The notes under the pieces: generated by a model
What the model saw: the letters and a program-made list of their open reading frames with translations, nothing else
The model's database searches: none
Told to the model about the DNA's origin: nothing
Made by a program: the position numbers and the translations under genes
Origin: an uncultured Clostridia bacterium
GTDB taxonomy: Bacteria; Bacillota; Clostridia; Oscillospirales; Ruminococcaceae
Assembly (NCBI GenBank): GCA_947629335.1
Contig: CANRDI010000005.1
Span: 1-64,000 of the forward strand
Length of the DNA stretch: 64,000 nt
Direction: 5' to 3'
Shown: positions 26,357-34,445 of the stretch, piece by piece
Position numbering within the stretch: position 1 is the first letter of the stretch
How the letters are laid out: every line of letters begins with the position of its first letter

Positions 26357-27088
26357 ATGGCAAAGGTAAAAAAAGGAGAAAGACTCCCGATAAACCAGTC
26401 ACGAAAGTTTATCCTTTCAGACAAGACACAGTTTGTTATAAAAGAAGCATACAAAACAGCAAGAGCAAATCTTGTGTTTTCAATGGCGACGTGTGAATCA
26501 AAGGTAGTAATTGTTACAAGCTGCGCTCCGGCAGAAGGAAAAAGCACAAACTGCCTTAATATGGCGATAACAATGGCTGAAACAGGCGCGTCGGTGCTGC
26601 TGATAGACGGAGATATGAGAAAGCCCGTTCAACATTCGCTTTTAAAGCTCGATAATAAAAAGGGTCTTTCCTCAATTTTAGGAGGAATTACGAGCGATAT
26701 TGGAAAAGCGGTCAAAAAGGGCGTGAGAAGTAATCTCGATGTGCTTACGTCGGGTCCTATTCCGCCAAATCCCGCAGAGCTTCTCTCAGGGAAAAGAATG
26801 GCAGAGCTTTTGGAGATTGTCGCAAATCATTATGATTACGTTTTCATTGATACGCCGCCCGTAACGGTCGTTACAGACGCATTTCTTATGAACGAGATTG
26901 TCGCAGGAATTGTCTTTGTAGTAAAAGAAGGTTCTACAACGCACGTCGAAATAAACGAGGCTTTGCAAAAAGCCAAGATGATGAACGCGAAGGTCTTGGG
27001 AATGATAAAAGTCAACTGTGATTATAAGGGGAAATCAGGATATTCTTCTTATAAGTACAAATATAATTACGATTACAAAAACAACTAA
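26357..27088 (+). CDS. Bacterial tyrosine kinase CpsD/Wze type
   Basis: 243 residues. Walker A APAEGKST (57-64), Walker A' LLIDGDMRKP (81-90) and Walker B DYVFIDTPP (about 154-162) define the P-loop BY-kinase fold. The C-terminus is a tyrosine cluster (YSSYKYKYNYDYKNN), the usual autophosphorylation tail. It works with the upstream Wzz protein and downstream CpsB phosphatase to control capsule or exopolysaccharide assembly. Either TTG 26351 (5-base spacing from GGAG) or ATG 26357 (11 bases) may start it; I chose ATG. Confidence 0.93.
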   Translation: MAKVKKGERLPINQSRKFILSDKTQFVIKEAYKTARANLVFSMATCESKVVIVTSCAPAEGKSTNCLNMAITMAETGASVLLIDGDMRKPVQHSLLKLDNKKGLSSILGGITSDIGKAVKKGVRSNLDVLTSGPIPPNPAELLSGKRMAELLEIVANHYDYVFIDTPPVTVVTDAFLMNEIVAGIVFVVKEGSTTHVEINEALQKAKMMNAKVLGMIKVNCDYKGKSGYSSYKYKYNYDYKNN

Positions 27089-27109
27089 CGGTAATATGGG
27101 AGAACCGCT

Positions 27110-27823
27110 ATGACGGATTTTCATTCACATATACTGCCGGGCATTGACGACGGGTCACAAAACGTTGAAATGTCTGAAAAAATGCTTGAACTTGAGGCAG
27201 CGTCGGGAATAACGACAATAGTTGCAACTCCGCACTTCTACCTCTCGGAGCAAAGCGTCGAAAGATTTGTGCGAAAGCGCGAGGCGGCTTTTCAGGAGCT
27301 TTTGCCTGTCGCAGAAAATATGGGTATCGATATTGTATGCGGAGCAGAGGTTTATTACTCTCCGTCGCTTATTGATGAAGATCTTTCAAAACTTTGCATA
27401 GGCGACACAAGATATATGATGATAGAACTCCCGTATACAAAGCTGACTGATAGTTTTATCAGAGAATTTCATAGCTTTATAGGAAACATCTCTTCTGAAA
27501 TAACGCCTATTCTTGCGCACGCAGAGCGTTATCTCAGATTTACGGACGAAAACAGCGTTTATGAAATAATGAACTGTGATATGCTTGTACAGCTTAATAG
27601 CGGTTCGTTCAAGCCGTTTTCTTCCGAGATAAAATTTATGCTTGACCTTATCAAGCATGATATGGCTCATCTGCTCGGAACGGACTGTCATAACACATCT
27701 TCCCGTCCGCCGAATATGGATATAGCCAAAAAAATGATTGGAAAGAAACTTTCTGCAAGGAGCTTTGACCGCCTTATGTATAACGCGGAGGTAGTGCTTT
27801 CCGACGAAGTTATTGGTGAGTGA
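27110..27823 (+). CDS. CpsB/CapC-type tyrosine phosphatase (PHP fold)
   Basis: 237 residues. The PHP-family metal ligands are in DFHSHILPGIDDGS (3-16), VATPHFY, ILAHAERY and LGTDCHN. This family dephosphorylates the tyrosine tail of the cognate BY-kinase, encoded immediately upstream. The gap to the kinase is 21 bases with a GGGAGA site. Confidence 0.93.
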   Translation: MTDFHSHILPGIDDGSQNVEMSEKMLELEAASGITTIVATPHFYLSEQSVERFVRKREAAFQELLPVAENMGIDIVCGAEVYYSPSLIDEDLSKLCIGDTRYMMIELPYTKLTDSFIREFHSFIGNISSEITPILAHAERYLRFTDENSVYEIMNCDMLVQLNSGSFKPFSSEIKFMLDLIKHDMAHLLGTDCHNTSSRPPNMDIAKKMIGKKLSARSFDRLMYNAEVVLSDEVIGE

Positions 27824-27824
27824 T

Positions 27825-28949
27825 ATGATAGTTTACTATCTGATGTTGATTGGTTCGATTGCGATCGGAATACCGCTTTGCAAGGTAAAGCACGGAAAGA
27901 TGTTCTACTGTTCAATAATGGGAGTTGCGTTCTTTCTTGTGGCGGCTCTGCGTTCAAGCGTCGGATATGACTATAATCTGTACGGCTCTTGGTTTTTGGA
28001 CTACAGATACAATATTGATTTCCAAATACACTTTACGGAAAACAAGGTCGAAAAGGGCTTTCTTATGCCGGTTAAATTCCTCGCGGAAGTAACCGACAAC
28101 TATCAGATAATGTTTGTTATTATAGCTGCCTTTTTAGCGGCGGCAGTAATGATATATATCTACTTCAATACTGAAAAAGCATATCTCGGTGTGTTCTGCT
28201 TTTTAGCATTCGGAGTTTTCTTTAACTCGATGAACTTTATGAGACAGATGATAGCGGCGTCAATTCTTCTGTACGCTATGCAGTACATAAAGAAAAAGCA
28301 GTTTTTCAGGTTCTTGGTTTTTGTGATATTCGCCGGAGCTTTCCATGTTTCCGCGCTGATAATGGTGGTGTTCTACTTCCTGCTTCAGATAAAGATGAAC
28401 TGGAAAAGTCTGGGGGTATATACTGGAATTTTGATTTTGTACTTCATATTCTCAGAGCCTGCACTCAGATTTATCACAAGGTATTTTTACACGGGTTATC
28501 AGCTCGGCAGCAGTGTCGAGATAACAAAGGGCATTACGCCTATATATACGGTGTTTTTCGGAATTTTCTTTGTGCTTGCCTTTATTGTGAGAAAAAGGCT
28601 GTGTGAAAAGGATCAGTTTAACAACGTACTGATAAATTGCATGTTTTTCGACTTTTTCTTTGAGGCAATGGGAGCAAAGCACGGAGTTATCTCGCGTTTT
28701 GCGGTATTGTTCATAATTCCCGCGGTGACGGTTCTTGTGCCAAAGGTTATTATGGAGTATGTCGAACTTTTCAAGGAAAAGTTCGGGAAAGACAAGAATA
28801 AACAGCTTATTTCCAAAGCAGTTGTGCTTAGTGTATTTGCGACGTTCTGCACCTGTATGTACACATATATGATCGTCAACAACTATAACGGCGTTATGCC
28901 GTATCAGACCGTTTTATCCGAAAGAGGTACTGAAAATGCTGAACAGTAG
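27825..28949 (+). CDS. EpsG-family polysaccharide polymerase-like membrane protein
   Basis: 374 residues with about ten hydrophobic segments. The EpsG/Wzy-like block RSSVGYDYNLYGSWF near residues 45-60 and SMNFMRQMIAASILLYAMQ are typical: these proteins have a conserved Arg-Gln pair after an N-F-R motif. It is the presumed polymerase of a repeat-unit polysaccharide. ATG follows the phosphatase stop directly. Confidence 0.85.
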   Translation: MIVYYLMLIGSIAIGIPLCKVKHGKMFYCSIMGVAFFLVAALRSSVGYDYNLYGSWFLDYRYNIDFQIHFTENKVEKGFLMPVKFLAEVTDNYQIMFVIIAAFLAAAVMIYIYFNTEKAYLGVFCFLAFGVFFNSMNFMRQMIAASILLYAMQYIKKKQFFRFLVFVIFAGAFHVSALIMVVFYFLLQIKMNWKSLGVYTGILILYFIFSEPALRFITRYFYTGYQLGSSVEITKGITPIYTVFFGIFFVLAFIVRKRLCEKDQFNNVLINCMFFDFFFEAMGAKHGVISRFAVLFIIPAVTVLVPKVIMEYVELFKEKFGKDKNKQLISKAVVLSVFATFCTCMYTYMIVNNYNGVMPYQTVLSERGTENAEQ

Positions 28950-29487
28950 AGCCATAATAGATTACCTGCTGAACAGAAAAAACAGCCTTTTGGAAAACAT
29001 TCTGATGTGTTTTGCAATAACTTTAACATGTGCTTTTTTCTGGTATGACGATTATTACAGCTTTATGAGCATACTTCGGCCGATAGCGTCGGTATTGCTT
29101 GTAGTATCATGGCTTTGGTGCGGATTTTTGAGCGGCAAGGACAAAAAATGGGGTTTCCTCGTTTTTTCGGGAGCATATTGGCTCATACCTTATCTGTACT
29201 GCTTGTGGTATGAAGCGAGAGATGACAGCCAAGGCTATAACGCTTTTCTATCGCTTTCATACAAGTTTTCAGATCTGCTTTTTGATAAACCAATGCAAAG
29301 TATCGCAGAGTTTACACACTGCGGTGTCTATATATGGGTCTTGTCCTTAATGATTTTAGTTTGTACGGTGTATTTTGTCGGTTCAAATCTTTCGGACATC
29401 TATCGGAAGAAAGAACAGTCAGAAAACGCTGAGAACGAAGCAGAATACGAGGATGAGGATCAGCCGTATGACGACGAAAACGTCTGA
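28936..29487 (+). CDS. Membrane protein of unknown function in polysaccharide operon
   Basis: 183 residues with four hydrophobic segments (about 20-37, 45-63, 72-90 and 128-148) and an acidic C-terminal tail (EDEDQPYDDENV). It overlaps the end of the EpsG-like gene by 14 bases, so it is cotranslated. I do not recognise a family. A helper of the polymerase or of export is possible but unsupported. Confidence 0.65.
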   Translation: MLNSRAIIDYLLNRKNSLLENILMCFAITLTCAFFWYDDYYSFMSILRPIASVLLVVSWLWCGFLSGKDKKWGFLVFSGAYWLIPYLYCLWYEARDDSQGYNAFLSLSYKFSDLLFDKPMQSIAEFTHCGVYIWVLSLMILVCTVYFVGSNLSDIYRKKEQSENAENEAEYEDEDQPYDDENV

Positions 29488-29579
29488 ATGCGGCGAGTGG
29501 GAAATGTTTTATTAGTTTGGTAACACCTTGTCCGAAAGGACGGTTGTTATAAATCTTTGAAGAAAGGAGGACAAATCAA

Positions 29580-30308
29580 ATGAAGAAGTTTACAAGCAAG
29601 GTTTTTGCAGGTATTTTCGCTGCTGCTGTAATGGCAACTGCTGCATTTGCTTCTGACTACTCAGAGGATCCCGGCTACGGTATACCTGATACTGAGGTAG
29701 TTGAGAATCAGACTGTAACTGACGCTATCGCTACAGCTACAGCTACAGGCGACGATGCTAAAGTAGAGCTCGAAGACGTAGGCGGCTCTCTTACTGCTGA
29801 CGCTGTTACTGCTCTTAAGACTGCTGGAAGAGATGTTGTTATCACCAACAATGGTGTAACCATCGAGATCCCTAAAGCTGAAGTAGCAAAGCTTGACGGC
29901 GCTGTTGACCTTACAATGGGTGTCACCAAATTGGATGCTGACACTCAGCTCGCTAACAAGGTTGAGGTTAGCAAGGACGCTGTTATGATCGGTCTTGCTG
30001 CTGATGACGGTACAAAGTTCGGCGCAACTCTTTCCGTAACAGTTCCGTGCACAATCGCAAATCCTGTTCTTTACCACGTAGATGGCAAGGGTAATGTAAG
30101 CGTTGTGAAGGATGGTGCTAAGGCTAATGCAAACGGTACTGTTACCGTAAGCATCAGCGGTGCATCTTACTACATCATCGCTGAAGATGGTGCAGTAAAG
30201 GGTGCTGACGGCAACGTTAATACAGGTGTTGTTCTTCCGATCGCACTCGTTGCGCTCGCAGGCGGCTCTGTAGCAGTATCTGCAATCGCTGCTAAGAAGA
30301 GAAAGTAA
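29580..30308 (+). CDS. Secreted, C-terminally anchored surface protein
   Basis: 242 residues. The signal peptide (MKKFTSKVFAGIFAAAVMAT, cleavage probably after AFA) leads to an Ala/Thr/Val/Asp-rich beta-type region. The end has NVNTG, a hydrophobic segment (VVLPIALVALAGGSVAVSAI) and AAKKRK, the layout of a sortase signal, with NVNTG in place of LPxTG or NPxTG. Codon choice (GCT, GGT, AAG, GTT, ATC) is clearly unlike neighbouring genes and suggests high expression. AGGAGG precedes the start and GTCC-gaaa-GGAC lies in the leader. A strong terminator follows. The function is unknown. Confidence 0.75.
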   Translation: MKKFTSKVFAGIFAAAVMATAAFASDYSEDPGYGIPDTEVVENQTVTDAIATATATGDDAKVELEDVGGSLTADAVTALKTAGRDVVITNNGVTIEIPKAEVAKLDGAVDLTMGVTKLDADTQLANKVEVSKDAVMIGLAADDGTKFGATLSVTVPCTIANPVLYHVDGKGNVSVVKDGAKANANGTVTVSISGASYYIIAEDGAVKGADGNVNTGVVLPIALVALAGGSVAVSAIAAKKRK

Positions 30309-30330
30309 TTTCTCTACTTAAACGCAAAAC

Positions 30331-30369
30331 TAACGGCGCGGTGTAAAAGCCGCGCTGTTAATTTTTTTG
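30331..30369 (+). terminator. Strong rho-independent terminator
   Basis: An 11-bp stem (30331-30341 with 30350-30360, one G-U pair; core GGCGCGG / CCGCGC) with an 8-base loop, followed by ATTTTTTT. It ends the surface-protein transcript. Confidence 0.93.
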
Positions 30370-30399
30370 TCCTTTCAGTAAATTTTTTTAAAAAACCTA

Positions 30400-30428
30400 T
30401 TGACAAAGTAAGGAATAGGGTTTATAAT
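30400..30428 (+). promoter_or_regulatory. Perfect consensus promoter of metY-cysK
   Basis: -35 TTGACA (30400-30405), 17-base spacer, -10 TATAAT (30423-30428). Start is expected near 30435, within a palindrome. Confidence 0.92.
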
Positions 30429-30436
30429 ATAATCAA

Positions 30437-30453
30437 CCTACTTGATTGGTAGG
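30437..30453 (+). promoter_or_regulatory. Candidate Rrf2-family operator
   Basis: The palindrome CCTAC-ttgattg-GTAGG covers about +3 to +19 of the predicted transcript, where a bound repressor would block initiation. An Rrf2 regulator is encoded downstream of cysK, and CymR/IscR-type Rrf2 proteins commonly control cysteine genes. The match is positional and by symmetry, not to a proven consensus. Confidence 0.5.
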
Positions 30454-30473
30454 AATTATTGAAAGGACAACGC

Positions 30474-30566
30474 ATGAAAAATGAAACACAAGTATTTTCG
30501 ATGTATGACGGGTTCTTCTACGGCGCGAATGTGCCGAATATTACCACTATAACATTCATAACGTAA
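30474..30566 (+). CDS. 30-residue leader peptide upstream of metY-cysK
   Basis: AAAGGA lies 6 bases before ATG. The peptide reads MKNETQVFSMYDGFFYG, then ANVPNITTITFIT-stop. The Thr/Ile-rich end (ITTITFIT) is reminiscent of the enterobacterial thr leader, although the downstream genes make homocysteine and cysteine. A perfect 8-bp hairpin lies between its stop and the metY ribosome site. The arrangement suggests translation-dependent attenuation or a small regulatory peptide. It contains no Cys and only one internal Met, so direct sensing of Cys or Met by ribosome stalling is not obvious. Confidence 0.55.
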   Translation: MKNETQVFSMYDGFFYGANVPNITTITFIT

Positions 30567-30578
30567 ATAAAATCAAGT

Positions 30579-30602
30579 TTCAGACTTTCTCGACAGTCTG
30601 AA
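30579..30602 (+). promoter_or_regulatory. Leader hairpin before metY
   Basis: TTCAGACT (30579-30586) pairs perfectly with AGTCTGAA (30595-30602) around TTCTCGAC. No T run follows; the metY AGGAGG begins about 6 bases later, so the hairpin could affect ribosome access. It resembles the hairpin before purA (20001-20022). Confidence 0.5.
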
Positions 30603-30621
30603 CATTTAGGAGGAACTTATT

Positions 30622-31923
30622 ATGTCAGACATTAAAAATTCATCAACCTGGAGCTTTGAAACCAAACAGCTCCACATTGGACAGGAAAACGCAGATCCCG
30701 CTACCGACGCACGCGCTGTACCAATATATGCAAGCACCTCGTTTGTGTTTCACAACAGTCAGCATGCCGCAGACCGCTTCGGGCTTCGTGACGCGGGAAA
30801 CATCTACGGCAGACTTACAAATCCCACTCAGGATATTTTCGAGCAGAGAATTGCAGCGCTTGAAGGCGGAACAGCGGCGCTCGCTACTGCATCGGGAGCG
30901 GCAGCGATAAATTATACCATTTCGGCACTTGCAAGAAGCGGAGAACACATCGTTGCTTCAAAAACTATTTACGGCGGGACTTATAACCTGCTTGCGCACA
31001 CTCTCCCGCTCAGTTCGGGAATAACGACAACGTTTGTTGACCCTGAGGAGGATAATTCCTTTGAAAAGGCAATTCAGCCGAATACAAAGGCTATCTTTAT
31101 CGAAACCCTCGGAAATCCAAACTCAAATATCATTGACATTGAAGAAGTTGCGAAAATCGCACATAAACACGGTATTCCGCTTGTTGTAGACTCGACTTTC
31201 GCAACGCCCTATCTCGTAAGACCGCTTGAATACGGCGCGGACATCGTTGTTCACTCGGCGACTAAGTTTATCGGCGGTCACGGAACGGCGATCGGCGGAG
31301 TTATTATTGACGGCGGGTTTGACTGGGATAAGTCGGGAAAATATCCGTGGATCTCAGAGCCAAATCCCTCTTATCACGGCGTTTCATTCTCAAAAGCTGT
31401 CGGAAAAGCGGCGTTTGTCACCTACATACGCGCTATATTGCTCCGTGACACGGGCGCAACGCTCTCCCCTTTCCATGCATTCTTGTTTTTGCAGGGGCTT
31501 GAAACGCTGTCACTGAGAGTTGAACGTCATGTGCAGAACGCGCTTAAAATTGTCGAATATCTTAACTCTCACCCGCAGGTAGAGGCAGTTCATCATCCCT
31601 CGCTCGAAACTGAACCGAGCCATAGACTGTATAAAAAATATTTCCCGAACGGCGGCGGTTCGATTTTCACATTTGAGATAAAGGGCGACGATAAAACCGC
31701 GCAGAAGTTTATAGACAACCTTGCGATATTCTCGCTTTTGGCGAATGTTGCAGACGTAAAGAGCCTCGTTATCCACCCTGCAAGCACGACCCACTCTCAG
31801 CTTACCGAAGAAGAGCTTCTTGACCAAGGCATAAAACCAAACACCATTCGCCTTTCAATAGGCATAGAAAACATAAACGACCTTATTGCCGCGCTTGACG
31901 CAGCGTTTAAAGCCGTAGAATAA
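30622..31923 (+). CDS. metY: O-acetylhomoserine sulfhydrylase
   Basis: 433 residues, Cys/Met-metabolism PLP family, long form typical of O-acetylhomoserine aminocarboxypropyltransferase. It has the N-terminal FETKQLHIGQ, TNPTQDIFEQRIAALEGG, and the PLP lysine in SATKFIGGHGTAIGG (Lys about 215). The C-terminal PASTTHSQL block binds substrate carboxylate. It forms homocysteine from O-acetylhomoserine and sulphide. AGGAGG precedes the start. cysK follows 12 bases later, so both sulphide-fixing routes are cotranscribed. Confidence 0.96.
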   Translation: MSDIKNSSTWSFETKQLHIGQENADPATDARAVPIYASTSFVFHNSQHAADRFGLRDAGNIYGRLTNPTQDIFEQRIAALEGGTAALATASGAAAINYTISALARSGEHIVASKTIYGGTYNLLAHTLPLSSGITTTFVDPEEDNSFEKAIQPNTKAIFIETLGNPNSNIIDIEEVAKIAHKHGIPLVVDSTFATPYLVRPLEYGADIVVHSATKFIGGHGTAIGGVIIDGGFDWDKSGKYPWISEPNPSYHGVSFSKAVGKAAFVTYIRAILLRDTGATLSPFHAFLFLQGLETLSLRVERHVQNALKIVEYLNSHPQVEAVHHPSLETEPSHRLYKKYFPNGGGSIFTFEIKGDDKTAQKFIDNLAIFSLLANVADVKSLVIHPASTTHSQLTEEELLDQGIKPNTIRLSIGIENINDLIAALDAAFKAVE

Positions 31924-31935
31924 GGAGATAATATT

Positions 31936-32868
31936 ATGTCAAACATATATACATCAGCAGATCAGCTTATTGGAAAAACTCCGATCTTGGAGCTTACTCA
32001 TATTGAAAAGGAAGCAGGACTTAAAGCAAAGATCCTCGCAAAACTTGAATATTTCAATCCCGCGGGTTCGGTAAAGGACAGAATAGCAAAGGAAATGCTC
32101 GACGACGCGGAGCGTTCGGGTAAACTTAAAAAAGGCGCGGTAATTATTGAGCCGACAAGCGGAAACACGGGTATCGGGCTTGCGGCAGTTGCTGCGGCAA
32201 GAGGCTATAGAATTATAATTGTTATGCCCGAAACAATGTCTGTTGAACGCAGGCAGCTTATGAAAGCATACGGCGCAGAGCTTGTGCTTACCGAAGGCTC
32301 AAAGGGAATGAAAGGCGCAATTGAAAAGGCAAACGAGCTTTCAAAGGAAATCGAGGGCGCGTTTATTCCCTCACAGTTCACAAATCCCGCCAACCCCGAA
32401 GCTCACAGAAAGACGACTGCTCCCGAAATCTGGGAAGATACAGACGGAAAAGTAGATTATTTTATTGCAGGAGTAGGCACGGGCGGCACGATAACAGGCG
32501 TCGGCGAATATCTCAAAGCAAAAAAACCCGATATCAAGATAATTGCTGTTGAGCCGAAAACAAGTGCGGTGCTTTCGACGGGAATTGCAGGAAAGCACGG
32601 TATTCAAGGAATTGGCGCGGGATTTGTTCCGGAAGTGCTGAATACGAAAATTTATGACGAGATTATTCCTGTTAAGGACGAAGACGCTTTCACAGCAGGA
32701 AGGCTTATCGGAAATAAAGAGGGTGTTCTTGTCGGAATATCATCGGGCGCGGCATTGTGGGCGGCAATTGAAATAGCAAAGCGTCCCGAAAGTGCGGGAA
32801 AGAACATTGTTGTTCTGCTCCCCGACACGGGCGACAGATATTTATCAACAGCACTGTTTGATGTATAA
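31936..32868 (+). CDS. cysK: Cysteine synthase A
   Basis: 310 residues, beta-family PLP enzyme. The PLP lysine is Lys47 in [12 protein letters not shown], the substrate loop is [10 protein letters not shown], and GTGGTITG binds the cofactor phosphate. It makes cysteine from O-acetylserine and sulphide. AAGGAG precedes the start, and it forms an operon with metY. The 179-base gap to the Rrf2 gene has no clear terminator or promoter. Confidence 0.96.
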   Translation: MSNIYTSADQLIGKTPILELTHIEKEAGLKAKILAKLEYFNPAGSVKDRIAKEMLDDAERSGKLKKGAVIIEPTSGNTGIGLAAVAAARGYRIIIVMPETMSVERRQLMKAYGAELVLTEGSKGMKGAIEKANELSKEIEGAFIPSQFTNPANPEAHRKTTAPEIWEDTDGKVDYFIAGVGTGGTITGVGEYLKAKKPDIKIIAVEPKTSAVLSTGIAGKHGIQGIGAGFVPEVLNTKIYDEIIPVKDEDAFTAGRLIGNKEGVLVGISSGAALWAAIEIAKRPESAGKNIVVLLPDTGDRYLSTALFDV

Positions 32869-33047
32869 CATCAGCAATCATTCTCACAAATAAAAATACT
32901 CGGACGTGAAATAAATTTTCCTCGGAAAGAGAAAAATTTTGCAGATGTACACTGTGTCGGGAAGATCCGTAAAAACTATGCAGACAATTTGTCGCATGAC
33001 CTGCATTTCGGCGTCTTTGAGTACAAGTCTGAATAAGGGGTAGAGCG

Positions 33048-33458
33048 ATGAAACTTGTATCGACAAGAGGGCGCTATGCTCTGAGGGTATTGATAGACCT
33101 TGCGGAGCATAATGAAGGGAACTATATACCGATGAAGGAGATTGCCGCAAGGCAAGGTATTTCACTGAAATATCTTGAACAGATAATGCCCGTTCTTATG
33201 AAAAACAAGGTAATAGAAGGGGCAAGCGGCAAAGGCGGCGGATACAGGCTTAATCGACCGCCCGAAAAATACGTGGTCGGTGAAATTCTTTCGCTTACCG
33301 AAGGCGGACTTGCGCCGGTGGCATGTCTTGAATGTGATGCTGAAAAGTGTGAGAGAATAGATGATTGCAGGACAATAGGAATGTGGAAAAAATACAAAGA
33401 CCTTACGACAGATTTTTTCAACGGTATAACTATTGCCGACTTGATGAAAAAGGAATAA
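33048..33458 (+). CDS. Rrf2-family transcriptional regulator
   Basis: 136 residues. Winged helix: RGRYALRVLIDLA and IAARQGISLKYLEQIMPVL, then GKGGGYRL. Cysteines C93, C96, C101 and C107 (ACLECDAEKCERIDDC) lie where IscR has its three cluster ligands, so a 2Fe-2S cluster is plausible, whereas the cysteine repressor CymR has no such set. Next to metY-cysK it probably regulates sulphur or Fe-S genes. AAGGGG precedes the ATG. Confidence 0.9.
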   Translation: MKLVSTRGRYALRVLIDLAEHNEGNYIPMKEIAARQGISLKYLEQIMPVLMKNKVIEGASGKGGGYRLNRPPEKYVVGEILSLTEGGLAPVACLECDAEKCERIDDCRTIGMWKKYKDLTTDFFNGITIADLMKKE

Positions 33459-33464
33459 CACAAC

Positions 33465-33972
33465 AAGGGGGAACTTTTGAGAAGTTCCCCCTAATGCATT
33501 GAAGGTAAGACGTAAGAGGTAAACAAAAAGACGGACAACGTTTCATATTTCCGACCGCCGCGCAAGCGGCGGCACATAAGTTTTTTGAAGGAGAGTCCAG
33601 AGAGGAAACTTTTTTTCAAAAAAGTTTCCTCTCTGGCAAGGGTGCGGGGGCAGCGCCCCCGCAAACGCCAAAAAGCGCTAAAGGGCGCGAGGAAAACTCT
33701 TGTTTTCCCCGCACCCAAGATTAAAAGCCGTAGGCTTTTAATCTGATGCACATAAGCTTCGCTTGTTTCGCGGCTTCGCCGCAACCGGAGGGGAAAACTT
33801 TTTTGAAAAAAGTTTTCCCCTCCGGTCTTCCTTTTCAAAAAACTTATGTTCCGCGCCTTGCGGCGCGGTCGAAGTGCCATTCGGTTTTACTCTGCCGCAC
33901 AAGCAGCAGTACTAAAGTTTTTAAAAGGGGGGAAAACTTTTTCAAAAAGTTTCCCCTCCAAATTTTCCTTCT
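33465..33972. repeat. Composite of dispersed hairpin repeats
   Basis: The 513-base convergent gap holds no credible gene. It contains a short terminator-like hairpin at 33467-33493 (GGGGGAACTT / AAGTTCCCCC), then CCGCCGC-gcaa-GCGGCGG near 33557, and ACATAAGTTTTTTGAAGGAG. A long stem at about 33599-33639 and GC-rich stems GGGGGC-agc-GCCCCC and AAAGCC-gta-GGCTTT follow. A second long stem at 33785-33830 leads to AAAAAACTTATGT and CCGCGCC-ttg-CGGCGCGG. The same modules occur at the other repeat loci. Both flanking genes read into it. Confidence 0.8.
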
Positions 33973-34394
33973 CAAAACGCCTTCATATCATCTATAGTAA
34001 GCGTTTCTATACCGTTTTGTTTCAAAACTTCCTCCGCAGCTTTATTATCTCCTACTCGAAGAACAACATAAGCGCCAAGCGCGGGAGCTGTAAAAGCGTA
34101 CATATAGTCTATGTTTATTCCTGCCTTATCTAATAATGTGAGTATTTCGCTCAAAGAACCCGCCTTATCCGTCATCTTTGCCGCAAGTACGTCTATAGCG
34201 GAAATTATCTCGCCCGAAAGAGCTAACTGCGCTTTTTCAAGATCGGAAACGATAAGCCTTAAAATTCCGCAGTCGCTGCTGTCGGCAATGCACATAGCCC
34301 GTATATTTACTTCTGCGTCCGAAATTCGCTTTACTATTTCTGAGAGTTTTCCCGCTTTGTTTTCAAGGAAAACAGTGAGTTGTTTTATTGCCAT
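33972..34394 (-). CDS. Tandem ACT-domain protein
   Basis: 140 residues made of two ACT domains (about 1-68 and 70-138), each with the beta-alpha-beta start and a Gly-Leu/Ile turn (FLENKAGKLSEIVKRI; MTDKAGSLSEILTLL). ACT pairs bind amino acids and regulate partner enzymes. Homologues accompany aryl-CoA ligase and indolepyruvate oxidoreductase genes, as here. I start at 34394 (GGGAGG) rather than at the in-frame ATG 42 bases upstream. Confidence 0.9.
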   Translation of the reverse strand: MAIKQLTVFLENKAGKLSEIVKRISDAEVNIRAMCIADSSDCGILRLIVSDLEKAQLALSGEIISAIDVLAAKMTDKAGSLSEILTLLDKAGINIDYMYAFTAPALGAYVVLRVGDNKAAEEVLKQNGIETLTIDDMKAF

Positions 34395-34445
34395 AAAAAT
34401 ACCTCCCTCATTTATGTTTCCATAGCTTGTCAACACGACCGCGCT

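Noticed and set aside
30429-30621. SAM (S-box) riboswitch before metY
   Set aside because: None of the conserved S-box helices is present; the space is occupied by a leader peptide and one hairpin.
33491-33880. 129-codon minus-strand frame between rrf2 and the ACT gene
   Set aside because: It runs across repeat modules, and parts recur as frames at the other repeat loci in different phases; no ribosome site.
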